Assembly: GCA_023375785.1 (NCBI GenBank)
Contig: SZWC01000080.1
Coordinates: 499,308-563,307 of the forward strand
Reading direction: 5' to 3'
Length of the DNA: 64,000 bases
Source: Penium margaritaceum
Taxonomy: Eukaryota > Streptophyta > Zygnematophyceae > Desmidiales > Peniaceae
Below, piece after piece: positions 22,093-34,420 of this stretch (positions within the stretch are counted from its first letter, which is position 1; each line of letters opens with the position of its first letter). The notes below the pieces were generated by a model. The model searched no databases, was not told the DNA's origin, and saw only the letters and a program-made list of their open reading frames with translations. Position numbers and translations under genes: made by a program.

Positions 22093-22828
22093 TGTTGGAT
22101 GTGGAGGAGAGAGGGAGCCTTGGAGCAGCGAGCATGTGGGACTGAAAGGGCATCAGTTGTGCTGAAGAATGATTGAATCACTCAAAATAATGGAGTACAT
22201 ATAGAGCTAGAGCTTGGGCAAGTCAACCCTCTCACAAGCCACACCATTTAGTCATGGAGGCTAAGGCTCACACACTAAAGTCCATAATCTCACACAAGAG
22301 AGGAAATCAGCCTAGTAATCAGGCTGACTACTCATACACAACTAGAGAGCTAGAAAATGCTCTCATGGCACACTCCAAGTGGTCACATAACCCACAATCC
22401 CATGGAGAATCGCCATGTGTCCAAGGCTAGATCACAAAGATCTCAGTTCACTTAAAAAAGTAGGGAGAGGTACCTTTTTCCTAGTCAGCACACTCTGACA
22501 AGGCAATCCAAGAATCTAGGACCTTTTGGATATTCCTCCCATCAGGTCTTGACCCTCGACCTCTTTTCCTTTTTCTTTTCTCAGGCTAAGGCATGGAGCC
22601 ATCGCCCATGGTCACGCAAACACCGGCGATCCATGACCCCAGAAAGTTAGAAAATTCATATCTCTCAATCCGACCATTGGATCGGCCTGAAACTAAGACC
22701 GTAGATAATTTGCCACCTGATCTTTCGAATGATGAAGTCAGATTGACCAATTGAAGCAGGCATCTGGTAGTTTCCTAGAACTTACTCTTGTGGAACAGAA
22801 ACTGAGCCCGATGGCTCCTTTCCCAACA
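22093..22828 (-). repeat. 3' LTR of family I copy 3 (736 bp)
   Basis: On the minus strand it runs from TGTTGGG (22828) to CCAACA (22093), preceded by the purine-rich AAATTGGGAGAT tract. Identity to 28247-28984 is about 90 percent by eye. Confidence 0.94.
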
Positions 22829-22851
22829 ATCTCCCAATTTGCCGCAGTAAG

Positions 22852-24392
22852 AGTGGGCTAAGTCCACATGCCTTCATGTAGAACTGCTGCTTCATACGCA
22901 TCACTGGCTTGGTGCAGAAATCAGGTACCTACTTGCTGGTTGGAGTAAACTCTAGCTTGATAGCACCCTCCTGTATCATGTGCCTGATGAAGTGATATGC
23001 GATTTCAATGTGCTTGGTGCGTGCATGGTGCTTAGGATTCTTGGCGAGTGCGATTGCAATCTGGTTTTCAACGCACATAGGAACTGGAACTGCTGCACTC
23101 CCACTCATTCTCTCCATGAGACACTAAAGCTTAACTGCTTCCTTTGCTCCAAAACAGAGAGAGACGTACTCAGCTTCCGTGCTTGAGGTGGCTACGACCA
23201 CCTGCCGCTTGCTACACCAGCTGATGGCCACGTCATTCATGAGGAACACATGTCCAAAGATGGACTTCCGGTCCTCAGGGTTTGAAGCCCAATCAACATC
23301 TGTGTAGCCGATGATACTGTTGTCGTTGTCGTTGTAGGTGATGCCGATCTTGATGGTTCCAGCAAGGTAGCGGAAGATCTGTTTCACTGCCTTCAGGTTC
23401 TCAGGTCCGGGATTAGCCATCTGCTGGCTCGCAGCGCTCACAGCCTGTGCGAGGTCCGGCCTGGTGGCCACCATCAGGTACATGAGACTGCTGATAGTGC
23501 TCTGGTACTTCTGCCGCTTAGCTGCATCTGCGTCTCCACTGAAGCTCACGAGGTACTGCCGCATCTCAAGCGGCGTGCCGATGGGTTTTGCCTCTGCCAT
23601 GCCGAACCACTACAGGACATCCTTGATCTAGTGGCTCTACTGCAGCGAGAGAGAGCGTGATTTGCGGTCACGCGTGATCTGGATACCGAGGAAGTATGAC
23701 GCCTCTCTGAGATCAGACATCTGGAAGCGCTCCTGCATGGCCTCCTTGAACTCCTACAGTGCAGACATGCTGTTGGAAAGGTGAAGTATGTCATCATCAT
23801 AGACAATGATGATGAGGATCTCATGCTCATGGTGTTTCTAGCGGTACACGCTTTAGTCACACTCGCTGCGCTCAAACCCCATATGTTGCAGCGCCGTATC
23901 CGACTTCTGGTTCCAAGCACGCGTCGCTTGCTTGAGGCTGTACAGCGACTTTTGTAGCTTGCAAACCAGGTGCTCTTGGCCATCCATGACGAACTCCGCC
24001 GGCTGCTCCATGTAGATCTCCTCCTCCAAGTTACCATTCAAGAATGCCGTCTTGACATCCATGTGGTGAATCTCAAAGTCCTCAGCTGTTGTATAGGAAA
24101 GGAGCGTGCGCACAGAGGCAAACTTTGCAACAGGAGCAAAAGTCTTTGTGTAGTCGATGCCTTCCTGCTGCGAGTAGCTCTTGGCGACCATCCTCGCCTT
24201 GTACTTTTCCAGGTTGCCATCTGCTCCTTGCTTCTTCTTGAACACCCACTTGCACTTGATCACTTTGCGTCCAGGTAGACGCTCATTCAGCTCCCATGTA
24301 CAGTTGTCAACCTCCGACTGTATCTCCTACTGCATAGCTTGTGCCCAATCTGCTACATCAAGTGCAATCATGGCCTCCTTGTAGGATGATGG
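22852..24392 (-). pseudogene. Copia reverse transcriptase and RNase H of family I copy 3
   Basis: In element sense RT starts after the linker, with IKCKWVFKKKQGADGNLEKYKAR (24263 downward) and MDVKTAFLNGNLEEEIYMEQP near 24055. The catalytic YVDD region near 23800 is altered and frame-shifted, so its residues cannot be read cleanly. RNase H shows YTDVDWASNPEDRKS near 23300, KRQVVVATSSTEAEYVSL near 23190 and TKHIEIAYHF near 22990. TAG stops at about 24325, 23756, 23662 and 23630 match Gln codons in the sister copies. The natural stop before the LTR is lost. Confidence 0.92.
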
Positions 24393-26105
24393 CTAATCTG
24401 AATCTGTTGCAACTACGACGTTCATTTGTTCTGGTTTCTGCAGCATCCAGAAATGGCCGCGCTCACCAGGCTTGTAACGCATCCTAAGAGGGTACCTGCG
24501 ACCTGGTACTGGAGCGTTAGTGGGTGGTTGGCGCGGTGCTGCTGGCACACCTGCAGCTGCTAGTGGAACTGCATCTCTCTCCCTTGCTTCTGCCAATGAG
24601 GCTGGTGTATCTGCTGAATCTGACGTGGAAGAGTAGGGTGATTCTCCCACTGTCACAGTTGAGGAAGGATCAAGAGAGACTGGGTCAGGAACGATATCTG
24701 CTCCCACTGCCTCGTCAGCTGCTGGTTCTGCTGCCTCTTCGCAGATGATGTTGGTACCGATGACGTTTCTCTCGTTGAAGATGACATTCATGGAGATAAT
24801 GACGAGGCTTGTATCCTTCTCGTAGAGGCGATAGGCCTTGCTTGCCAAGTCATAGCCTATCATCAGCATCTGTGGGCTCTTCACATCCCACTTCTCTCGC
24901 TTCTCCTCTTGCACGTGCATGTGTGCCAAGCTGCCAAACGCGCGAAGATGATCCACGCTCGGCTTCTTGCCAAACCACGCCTCGTACCGTGTCATCTCCT
25001 CCATCGTCTTAGTTGTACTACGGTTCTTGATGTACAGCATAGTACTCACTGCTTCAGTCCAAAAGTCGTATGTGAGCCGAGCCGCGTGCAACATGGAGCG
25101 TGCCGACTTAACGATGGTGCGGTTGGCGCATTCTGCTACACCGTTATGATGCTGTGCGTATGGCGTGGTAAGCTGTGCCTTGATGCCAGCTACTGCGAGG
25201 TAGTCCTGGAACTCCTTGCTCAGGTACTCTCCACCGCGGTCGTTGTACAATGCCTTGATCTTCTTGCCAGTCTGGTTCTCCACCATTGCCTTGAACTCGA
25301 ACCTGTCAAATCACTGGTCCTTGGAGGAAAGGAAGTACACAGCAGTGTAACAGCTGAATTCATCAATGAAGATGAGAAAATACCTAGAGCCTCCAAAGCT
25401 CTGGGTCTGCATCGGGCCACACAAGTCTGTGTGGAACAGCTCCATTACCTCCTTCGCACGCTCCCCTACTCTAGAGAATGCCTCGCGATGCTGCTTCCCC
25501 TCCAAACAGCTGATACACAACTGCTGCTCAAAGTTGGAGATGGTGGGCAAGTCACGCACCATCTGCTTTGTTTGAAGTTGCTGCAAGGCGCACATGCGGA
25601 TGTGGCCGTAGCGCGCATGCCAGATTTTGCCATCTGTGGCCTGTACCACTACTGCAAGACTCGGCTCGCACGGGATCTTGGTCGTCCCCAACAAGCAGTA
25701 CATGTCGCCTTCCTTCACCGACCTGGCCAACTCCTCTCGCGTTTCCTTGTCGAGGATGTAGCCATAGTCGTCGTCAGAAACGACTTGCAGTCCAGTGTTG
25801 GTGAGCGAGGACACTGAGAGAAGGTTGAACGCAACATCAAGTACATACAGCACACCATGGAACACTCCCACTTTAATGCCACGCGGGGTTTCCAACCACA
25901 TCTCCACAATCCCAATTCCTTCAGCATACACTCTTCGATCATCACCCAAAGCAATCGGACGGGGGGGAATGGAGAGCAGCTACGTAAACCACTCCTTGTG
26001 GTGCGTCAGGCTCTTCGTATACCCTGAGTCCTTGTTTCAAACGAGATCCGCCTTCTCCACCTGCGACAAATCAGACTTTGCCATGAAGAGGCGGTCGCGT
26101 ACCTC
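24393..26105 (-). pseudogene. Copia protease and integrase of family I copy 3
   Basis: The protease start near 26060 is damaged. The pre-integrase region 25949-25311 is open for 212 codons, with ARYGHIRMCALQQLQ and CISCLEGKQHR zinc ligands and FHTDLCGPMQTQ (first catalytic Asp). The second piece, 25286-24393 (297 codons), has YNDRGGEYL (second Asp), AQHHNGVAECANRTI with the catalytic-Glu region, and the C-terminal GYDLASKAYRLYEKD. It then continues into the acidic/proline-rich linker before RT. This is the best integrase of family I in the window, broken mainly by one frameshift near 25300. Confidence 0.93.
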
Positions 26106-27637
26106 CTTAACCACGTTCATGTTGCCAAAATGGCACACGCCGGTCTGGTTCTACTGCTGCTGCTGCTGCTGCTGACGCTGCTGTGACTGCTACTCTTGCT
26201 GTTGTGGAGATTGCTACTTTTGTTGCTGCTGCTCCTTCTGGTCTCTCTTGAACTTGAAGCACTCTTTCTTGTAGTGCCCATCTTTCAGGCAATAGTAGCA
26301 TTTGCTTTTCTTTTTACCTCTTTGCTATCCAGACTACAGCGGCTGCTGGTTACCCTACTGATCTTTGATTTTGTTTATAATTATTTACAGGCTGAACAAA
26401 GTTGAATGAAATTTTTCTTAGGCGAATTGCTTAAGTACACCCTAAATAATTCATTCTAGACTTGTGTTTTCACATTTCGTTCAAAAGTCGGATTCATTTC
26501 TACTTGAAGTTCTGTTTGAACCTGGTGCTTGTCTCCAAACATTTCAGTTCACTCACTAGCCAAAAGGACAAGTGACAACCTCTTAACTCGCTGTGAGATA
26601 TGCATAAAAAGTCTAAACTCGACCATACGAAGACAGTCTGACATGCCAATCCGATGCTGCGACAGTTGCGCGCTTCGGCAAGACGAGTCAGACTGCTGAC
26701 GCAACTACACTTGCGATGTCCGAAAGCGCGCAAAATGCTCTATCGGCTATTCCGGAGGTACACATAGTCGGTCATGAACGAATTTAAGGATCAGACTTTT
26801 TCGTTCAACGAATGCTTAAGTACTACCAAAATAATTTCCAGGACAGAATCCGTGAATGGAATTAAGGATTCTCTAAATTACAATAATAAAAAAACGAAAT
26901 TAAAGATCAGTACGGTACGTGACCTTGTGGCTACAAATGCTACTTCACTGCTGCCGCTGCCATTGTGCTTTGCTACACTGCGACGCAGTTCTACCTGCAC
27001 TGGGTGCGTGCAGATGAAGTCCAGGTCGATAGTCGGCTGGCACTCCAATGTCTCTCGCACCGTGTCGTAGCTCGTTGGGAGTCCCCTCAGCAAGAGGAGG
27101 ATGAAGCACCTCTTCCACAGGGTTGCCGACCGCTTTCAGTTGCTTTACCCGCTCCTTTATCCTGTTCAAGTACGCCTTCATCCCTTCGCCACCTTGCATT
27201 TTCAACGCCATCATCTTCTCCTCCAAAATTATGAGAAATGCAGAATCCTTGCTCTCATATTTCTTGCACAATGTGTCCCATCCCTCTTTTGCAGTAGCCT
27301 TGTCACTCACGTACTGAAGATGCGGGTTGGAGATGGTGTTAACAATTAGCCTGTAAGCCTGCCTGTCCTTCTTCTTCTACTCCTCATATGCCGCTGTTGT
27401 AGTTGTAGATGAACTTGCATCTGCTGCACCTTTTTCCAGCATCTTTCCTGCCACCACCTGCGCTGCGGTGATGCCGTTTGCCTGTGGAGGACGAGCGCGC
27501 TCGTCGCCGCTCACCACCTCCCACAAGCCCCTCTCCTCCAAAAGGAGGCGAGTACGCATCTTCCAAAACGTGAAGTTGGTGCATCCTTCCGGCCTCTCCA
27601 AGGGCTGGGCTGCTGTGACTATGCATGCTGCTGCCAT
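26105..27637 (-). pseudogene. Copia gag of family I copy 3, interrupted by a MITE-like insert
   Basis: The Met at 27637 matches the start at 16140 in copy 2. The first piece ends at TAG near 27377, where copy 2 has Trp (EEW). A frameshift near 27085 follows the AVGNPVEE motif; the next frame has TSYDTVRETLECQP. The frame is then cut at 26910 by a 553-bp insertion and resumes below 26358. There it continues to the zinc knuckle CYYCLKDGHYKKECFK (about 26240-26290), which is intact in all four ligands, and a Gln-rich tail. Confidence 0.9.
26358..26910. mobile_element. MITE-like noncoding insertion in gag of family I copy 3
   Basis: Aligning this gag with copy 2 shows a 553-bp AT-rich segment with no counterpart. 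Its ends are imperfect inverted repeats: CTGATCTTTGATTTTGTTT at the left and, reversed, CTGATCTTTAATTTCGTTT at the right (two mismatches in 19). TA flanks both sides. A 27-bp direct repeat (26424-26451 and 26810-26836, core GCTTAAGTAC) and a 13-bp inverted repeat in the centre (26666-26678 and 26720-26733) add structure. It has no coding capacity. A TA duplication would suggest a Tc1/mariner-type MITE, but the host bases next to it are also altered. Confidence 0.7.
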
Positions 27638-28231
27638 TTTGAGCTTTGGTGATGCTCAACGCTGCCCATGGGTGGCAGCGCTACCCCTGCTTTTGTTGCC
27701 GCTTCTGCCAGAAATCTGGAACTTGGAAAAACGAAGTCCACCACTGAAAAATTCAGCTCAACACCTTTCAGATCAACCCATAAAACATGTCATCAACAGG
27801 CGATTTTGAACGATATGCCCAATTGAAAACATGGTATGCTTCTGCTCCTACTCCAACTCAGACCGGCCAGCGTGTAAACGGCGTTTCTCCCAAATAAATC
27901 GATGGAATGCAAACATTTTTACACCAATAGAAAGCTTAGTAAAAAGTCTACAATTTGCACGTGCCACTTTTTAAATTTGATAAAGGAATGAGAGAGTTAT
28001 GGTCATCACAAGGTGACAAACTTACTCATAGAGAAGAGTGTAGCCCTGGCCGACCTCGTTTTGACCATACCTTTCAATCAGACCATTGGATCTTCGTGAT
28101 CTTGGGCTCGTTGAATAGCTTGTCTTGCGAACTTGAATATCAAGTGGTTGAGGATCACATTTGGTCAAGGTTTGACCCTAACCCATCACTTTCAAATTGA
28201 CGGCCTGTACTGGCTAAAACTGGCAGAACTT

Positions 28232-28244
28232 GGCTCTGATACCA
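28232..28244 (-). other. Primer binding site, family I copy 3
   Basis: On the minus strand TGGTATCAGAGCC starts two bases after the 5' LTR. This is the full initiator tRNA-Met 3'-end site. Confidence 0.93.
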
Positions 28245-28246
28245 AA

Positions 28247-28984
28247 TGTTGGATCTGGAGGAGAGAGGGAGCCTTGGAGCAGCAAGCATGTGGGACTGAA
28301 AGGGCATCAGTTGTGCTGAATAATGGTTGTTGAATTACTCAAAATGATGGAGTACATGTAGAGTTAGAGCTTGGGCGGTCAGCTCTCTCACAAGCCATAC
28401 CACTTAGCCATGGAGGCTAAGGCTCACACACTAAAGTCCATAATCTCACACAAGAGAGGAAATCAGCCTAGCAATCAGGCTGACCACTCACACACGACCT
28501 AGAGAGCTAGAAAATGCTCTCATGGCACACTCCAAGTGGTCACATAACCCACAATCCCATGGAGAATCGATATGTGTCCATGGCTAGCTCACAAGGATCT
28601 CACCTCACCTAAAACGAAAGGAAGAGGTACCTTTTTCCTAGTCAGCACACTCTGACAAGGCAATCCAAGAATCTAGGACCTTTTGCATATTTCTCCCATC
28701 ATGTCTTGACCCTGGACCTCTTGCCCTTTTTCTTTTCTCAGGCTAAGGCATGGAGCCATCGCCCATGATCACCCAGACACCGGCGGTCCATAATCCTGGA
28801 AACATCAAAAATTCATATCTCTCAATCCGACTATTGGATCAGCCTGAAACTTGGACTGTAGACAATTTGCCACCTGTTCTTTCCAATGGTGAAGTCAGAT
28901 TGACGATCAGAACAGGCATCTGGTAGTTTCTTCGAACTTGCTCCTCTAGACCTTAAACTGAGCCGGATGGCTCCTTTCCCAATA
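28247..28984 (-). repeat. 5' LTR of family I copy 3 (738 bp)
   Basis: On the minus strand it runs from TATTGGG (28984; the TG terminus mutated to TA) to CCAACA (28247). CCTAT follows at 28985-28989, matching the other flank. Confidence 0.94.
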
Positions 28985-29403
28985 CCTATCATACCACATA
29001 ATACCACACAATAACATACCATATCATTCCATTCCATCATACCATACCATACCAAATCATACCCTACCATATCATACCATACCATACCGTACCGTACCGT
29101 ACCAGACAATACAATATCATACCATACCATACCATACCATATCATACCATACCATACCATACCATACCATACCCTATGAAATCATACCACACCATACCGT
29201 ATCATACCATACAATACCAAATCTTACCATACCATACCATACCATACCATACAGGTACCATACCATACAATACCGTACCATACCATATCATACAATACTC
29301 TGTCATACCCTATCAAACCATACCATACCATACCATACCATACCATACCATACCATCTCAGACCAAACCATAGCATACAATACCATACCATACCATACCA
29401 TAC
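28985..29403. repeat. (CCATA)n satellite, right part
   Basis: This is the continuation of the tract at 19979-22092 on the far side of the family I insertion. Units are mostly CCATA on the plus strand with many variants (CCGTA, CAATA). It passes directly into a truncated family I LTR at 29404. Confidence 0.95.
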
Positions 29404-30326
29404 CATGTGAGACTGAAAGGGTATCCGTTGTGCTAAAGAACGGTTATTGAATCACTCTAAATGATAGAGTAAATATAGAGATAGAGCTTGGGTAAGTCAG
29501 CCCTCTCACAAGCCACACCACTTAGCCATGGAGGCTAAGGCTCACATTCTAGAGTCCACAATCTCACACAAAAGAGGAAATCAGCCCGGCAATCAGGCTG
29601 ACTAGTCACAAACGACCTAGAGAGCAAGAGAATACTCTCATGGCTCACTTTTAGTGGTCACAACCTAAATCCCATGGAGAATCGCCATGTGTCCATGGCT
29701 AGCACACAAGGATCTCACCTCAACTAAAAAGTAAGGAGAGGTATCTTAATCGTAGTCAGCACACTCTTACAAGGCAATTCTAAGACCAAGGATCTTTTTG
29801 GATATTTCTCCCTTCATGTCTTGACCCTAGACCTCTTGCCGTTTTCTTTTCTCAGGCTAAGGCATCAAGCCGTCACCCAAGATTACCCAGACATCAATGG
29901 TGCATGACTCCAAAAACTTCAAAAATTCATATCTCTCGATCCGACTGTTGGATCGATGTGAAATTTGGACTGTAGACAATGTGCCACCTGATCTTTCCAG
30001 TAGTTAACTCCGATTGACGATACGAGGCATCTAGTAGTTTCTTGGAACTTGCTCCTGTGGATCAGAAACCCAGTCAGAAGGCCCTATTCCCAACAATTTT
30101 CCACTTTGCTGTAGTCAGAGTGGACAAATCCACATGCCTTCATGTCGAACTATTGTTTCTCATGGGTCATTGGTTTTGTAGAGAAATCAGCAACTTATTT
30201 GCTGGTTGGAGTAGACTCCAGTTTGATAGGACCCTCTTATACCATGTGTCTAATGAAGTGATAGACGATATCGATGTGATTACTTCAAGCATGGTGCTCG
30301 GTATTCTTAAGGAGTGCGATTGCGCT
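29404..30326 (-). mobile_element. Family I fragment: truncated 3' LTR and end of RNase H
   Basis: 29404-30095 matches the family I LTR reversed, lacking its last about 40 bases. The TGTTGG end is at 30095. Then follow the purine tract and about 230 bp of decayed RNase H, including the AFDFC-type end and the serine/asparagine-rich VDNQ region. It is broken at 30326 by the start of another family I LTR in the same orientation. Confidence 0.87.
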
Positions 30327-31065
30327 TGTTGAAACTGGAGGAGAGAGGGAGCCTTGGAGCAACGAGCATGTGGGACTAAAAGGACATCAATTGTGCTAAA
30401 GAATGGTTGTTGATTCACTCAAAATGATCGAGTACATATGGAGCTAGAGCTTCGGCAAGTCAGCCCTCTCACAAGGAACACCACTTAGCCATGGAGACTA
30501 AGGCTCACACACTAGAGTCCATAATCTCACACAAGAGAGGAAATCAGCATAGCAATCAGGCTGACCACTCATACACGACCTAGAGAGCTAGAAAATACTC
30601 TCGTGGCACACTCCTAGTGGTCACATACCCCACAATCCCATGGAGAATCGCCATGTGTCCATGGCTAGCACACAAGGATCTCACCTCACCTAAGGGTCAG
30701 GAGAGGTACCTTTTTCCTACTCAGCACACTCTCACAAGGCATTTCAAGAATCTAAGACCTTTTTGGATATTTCTCCCAACAGGTCTTGACCCTGGACCTC
30801 TTGCCCTTTTTTCTTTTCTCAGGCTAAGGCATGGAGCCATCGCCCATGGTCACCCAGACATCGGTAGTCCATGACCCCAAAAAAATTGAAAATTCATATC
30901 TTTCAATCCGGTCGTTGGATCGGCCTGAAACTTAGACCATAGATAATTTCCTACCTGATCTTTTCAATGATGAAGTGAGATCAACGATCGGAGTAGGCAT
31001 CTGGTAGTTTCCAGGAACTTGCTCCTGTGGACCTGAAACTAAGCCGGATGGCTCCTTTTCCAATA
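30327..31065 (-). repeat. 3' LTR of family I copy 4 (739 bp)
   Basis: On the minus strand it runs from TATTGG (31065, mutated TG) to the 30327 end, which reads TGTTGA on the plus strand. It is full length compared with the other family I LTRs and adjoins a polypurine tract at about 31068-31078. Confidence 0.92.
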
Positions 31066-31084
31066 ATCTCCCACTTTGTCGTAG

Positions 31085-34000
31085 TTAGAGTGGGCTGAGT
31101 CTACATGCCTTCATGCACAACTGCTGTTTCTCACTTGTTACTGACTTAGTACAGGAATCAGCAGCCTACTTGCTGGTTAGAGTGAATTTGAGCCTGATAG
31201 CAGCCTCCTACACCATGTGCATGATGAAAAGATATGCAATGTCAATGTGCTTGGTGGGTGTATGGTCCTCACGAGTCTTGGCGAGTGCGATTGCGCTCTG
31301 GTTATCGACACGCACAGGAACTGGAACTGCTGCACTCCCACTCATCTCTGCCATGAGACGGTGGAGCCAAACTCCTTCCTTAGCTCGAAAGCTGGGAGAG
31401 ACCTACTGAGCTTCTGTGCTTGAGGTGGCCACAACCACTTGCCGCTTGTTGCACCAGCTGATGGCCCTGCCATTCATGAGGAACACATGTCCAGAGATGG
31501 ACTTGCGGTCCTTAAGGTTTGAAGCCCAATCTCAATTTGTGTAGCCAATGATGCTGTTTTCGTTGCCGTTGTAGGTGATGCCAATGTTGATGGTTCCAGC
31601 AAAGTAGCGAAAGATCCGCTTCACTGCCTTCTGATACTCAGGTCCGGGATTAGCCATGTGCTAGTTCACATCGCTCACAGCCTGTGTGAGGTCCGGCCTG
31701 ATTGCCACCATTAGGTACATGAGACTGTCGACGCTGCTTTGGTCTTTCTGCCACTTATTTGCATCCGCTCTTCCACTGAAAGTCATGAGGTACTGTTGCG
31801 ACTCAAGCAGCGTGCCGATGGATTTTGCCTCTTCCATGCCGAACCGCTGCAAAACATCCTTGCTGTAGCGACTCTGCTGCTACGGGATAGAGTGTGATTT
31901 GCGGTCACGCGTGATCTAGATGCCAAGGAAGTATGACGTCTCCTCGAGATCAGACATCTGGAAGTGCTCCTGCATGGCCTGCTTGAACTCCTGCAGTGCA
32001 CATGTGGTGTTGGAAAGGAGGCGCATGTCATCCACATAGAGAATGATCATGAGGATCTCATGTCCATGCTACCAGCCATAGATGCTGTAGTCATACTCGT
32101 TGCGCTCGAAACCCATGCATTGCAGCGCTGCATCTAACTTCTAGTTCCAAGCACGCGACGCTTTCTTGAGGCCGTAGAGCGACTTCTGCAACTTGCAAAC
32201 CAGGTACTCCTGGCCATCGATGACAAACCCCTCCGGTTGTTCCATGTAGATCTCCTCCTCCAAGTCACCATTCAAGAATGTCGTCTTGACATCCATGTGG
32301 TGAACCTCGAAGTCCTCAGCTACTGCACCTGAGAGGAACGTACGCAGAGAAGCAAACTTTACAACAGGGAGAAAGGTTTCTGTGTAGTCAATGTCCTCCT
32401 ACTGCGAGTAGCCCTTGGCGGCCAGCCTCACCTTGTACTTTTCCAGGTTATCATCTGCTCCCCGCTTCTTCTTGAATACCCACTTGCACTTGATCACCTT
32501 GCATCCTGGTGGATGCTCAGTCAGCTCCCAGGTGCCGTTGTCGAGCTGCGACTGTATCTCCTGCTACACAGCTTGCATCCAATATGCTACATCTGGTACA
32601 GTCATGGCCTCCTTGTATGATGTTGTCTCATCTGAATCTACTACAAGTGCGACGTTCATCTGTTCTGGTTTCTACAGCATCCTGAAATGGCCGCGCTCAC
32701 TAGACTTGTAGCGCATCCTAAGAGGGTACCTGTGACCTGGTGCTAGAGCATTAGTAGGCAGCTGGTGGGATGCTGCTGGTACAACTACTGCTACTGGTGG
32801 TGTTGCATCTCCTTCCTCTGCTTCTGCCGATGAGGTCGCTGTATCTGCTACATCAGACATGGGAGAGTAGAGTGGTTCTCCCACTGTCACAATAGAGGAA
32901 GGGCCAGGGGAGACGGGGTCAGGGAGTGTGCTCCCACTGCTTCGTCAGCTGCTAGTCTTGTTGCCTCTTCGCAAATGATGTTAGTACCGATGACGTTGCT
33001 TTCATTGAAAACGACATCCCTGGAGATGATGACGTGGCCTGTATCCCTCTCGTAAAGACGATAGGCCTTACTTATCATGTCGTAGCCGATCATCATCATT
33101 TGTGCACTCTCTGTGTCCCACTTCTACCGCTTCTCCTTCGGCACGGGCATGTGTGCCTAGCTGCCAAACGCGCGAAGATGACCCATGCTCGGCTTCTTGC
33201 AAAACCACGCCTCGTACGATGTCATTTGCTCCAGGGCCTTGGTTGGACTGCAGGTCTTGATGTACACCACAGTGCTCACTGCTTCGGCCCAGAAGTCATA
33301 GGTGAGTCGAGCCGCGTGTAGCATGGAGCGCGTCGACTCAATAATGGTGCGGTTGGTGGGTTCTGCTACACCGTTCTGCTGCGACGAGTATGGTGTTGTG
33401 CGCTGTGCTTTGATGCCTGCTGTTGTGAGGTAGTCCTAGAACTCCTTGCTTAAGTACTCTCTACCATAGTCGTTGCACAGTGCCTTGATCTTCTTGCCAG
33501 TCTGGTACTCCACCATCGCCTTGAACTCTTTGAACCTGTCAAAGAAATGGTCCTTGGAGGAAAGTAAGTACACAGCAGTGTGACGGCTGAAATCATCAAT
33601 GAAGGTGAGAAAATACCTAGAGCCTCCAAAGCTCTGGGTCTGTATCAGGCAATACAAGTCTGTGTAGACCAGCTCCAGTACCACCTTTGCACACTCCCTT
33701 GCGCCAGAGAGCACCTCACGATGCTGCTTCCCCTCCAAAGAGCCGATGCATAATTGCTACTCAAAGTTGCAGATGGTTGACAAGTCACGCACCATCTGCT
33801 TCGTTTGAAGTTACTGCAAGGCGCGCATGCCGATGTGGCCGTAGTGCGCATGCCAGATTTTGCCATCTATGGCCTGCACCATTGCTAAAAGACTCTGCTT
33901 ACGCGGGATCTTGGTTGTCCCCATCAGGGAGTACATGTCGCCTTCCTTCACAGACCTGGCCAACTCCTCTCCCATTTCCTTTTCAAGGATGTAGCTATAG

Positions 34001-34420
34001 TCGTCGTCAAAGATGACTCGTAGTTCTGTGTTGGTGAGAGTGGACACCGAGAGGAGGTTGAATGCAGCATCAGGTACATACAGAACGCCATGGAACACTC
34101 CCACCTCAATGCCACGTGGGGTCTCCAACCACATCTCCACAATCCCAATCCCCTTAGCATATACCACCCGATCATCACCCAAAGCAATCGGTCGAGGAGA
34201 ATGGAGAGCAGCTGTGTAAACCACTTCTAGTGATGCGTCCGGCTCTTGGTACACCCTGAGTACTTGTACTATGCGAGATCCGCCTTCTCCACCTACAACA
34301 CATCAGACTTTGCCATGAAGAGGTGGTCGTGCACCTCCTTTGCCACGTTCAAGTTGCCAAAATGGCGCACTCCAGCCTGGTTCTGCTGTTGCTGCTACTA
34401 CTGCTGCTGACATTGTTGTG
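31085..34420 (-). pseudogene. Copia protease, integrase, RT and RNase H of family I copy 4
   Basis: In element sense, the protease and pre-integrase region is open at 34254-33811 with the motif AHYGHIGMRALQ. The integrase core is open at 33738-33436 with YTDLYCLI (first Asp) and CNDYGREYL (second Asp region, altered). The linker (32890-32672) and the RT and RNase H pieces follow down to 31085. TAG stops at about 33440, 33763, 32670, 32574, 32152, 32070 and 31908 stand where sister copies have CAG (Gln). Frameshifts are frequent. This is the most stop-ridden of the long family I pol copies. Confidence 0.9.

Larger units (their letters stand above)
22093..28984 (-). mobile_element. Full-length copia element, family I, copy 3 (6.9 kb)
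   Basis: LTRs at 22093-22828 and 28247-28984 share orientation and bound a region with primer binding site, gag, protease, integrase, RT and RNase H on the minus strand. The target duplication CCTAT lies at 22088-22092 and 28985-28989, inside the satellite. It is the only copy in the window with all family I domains, so it serves as the reference for the deleted copies. It has many stops and frameshifts and a 553-bp insertion in the end of gag. Confidence 0.96.

Noticed and set aside
20693-22165. Long ORFs on both strands (IPYHTIPYHT and MVWYGMVWYG types)
   Set aside because: They are translations of the CCATA/TATGG satellite and cross the N gap; a 5-bp repeat without stop words stays open in every frame.
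26358-26910. Intron in gag of family I copy 3
   Set aside because: The ends are inverted repeats, not GT-AG splice sites, and copy 2 lacks the segment.
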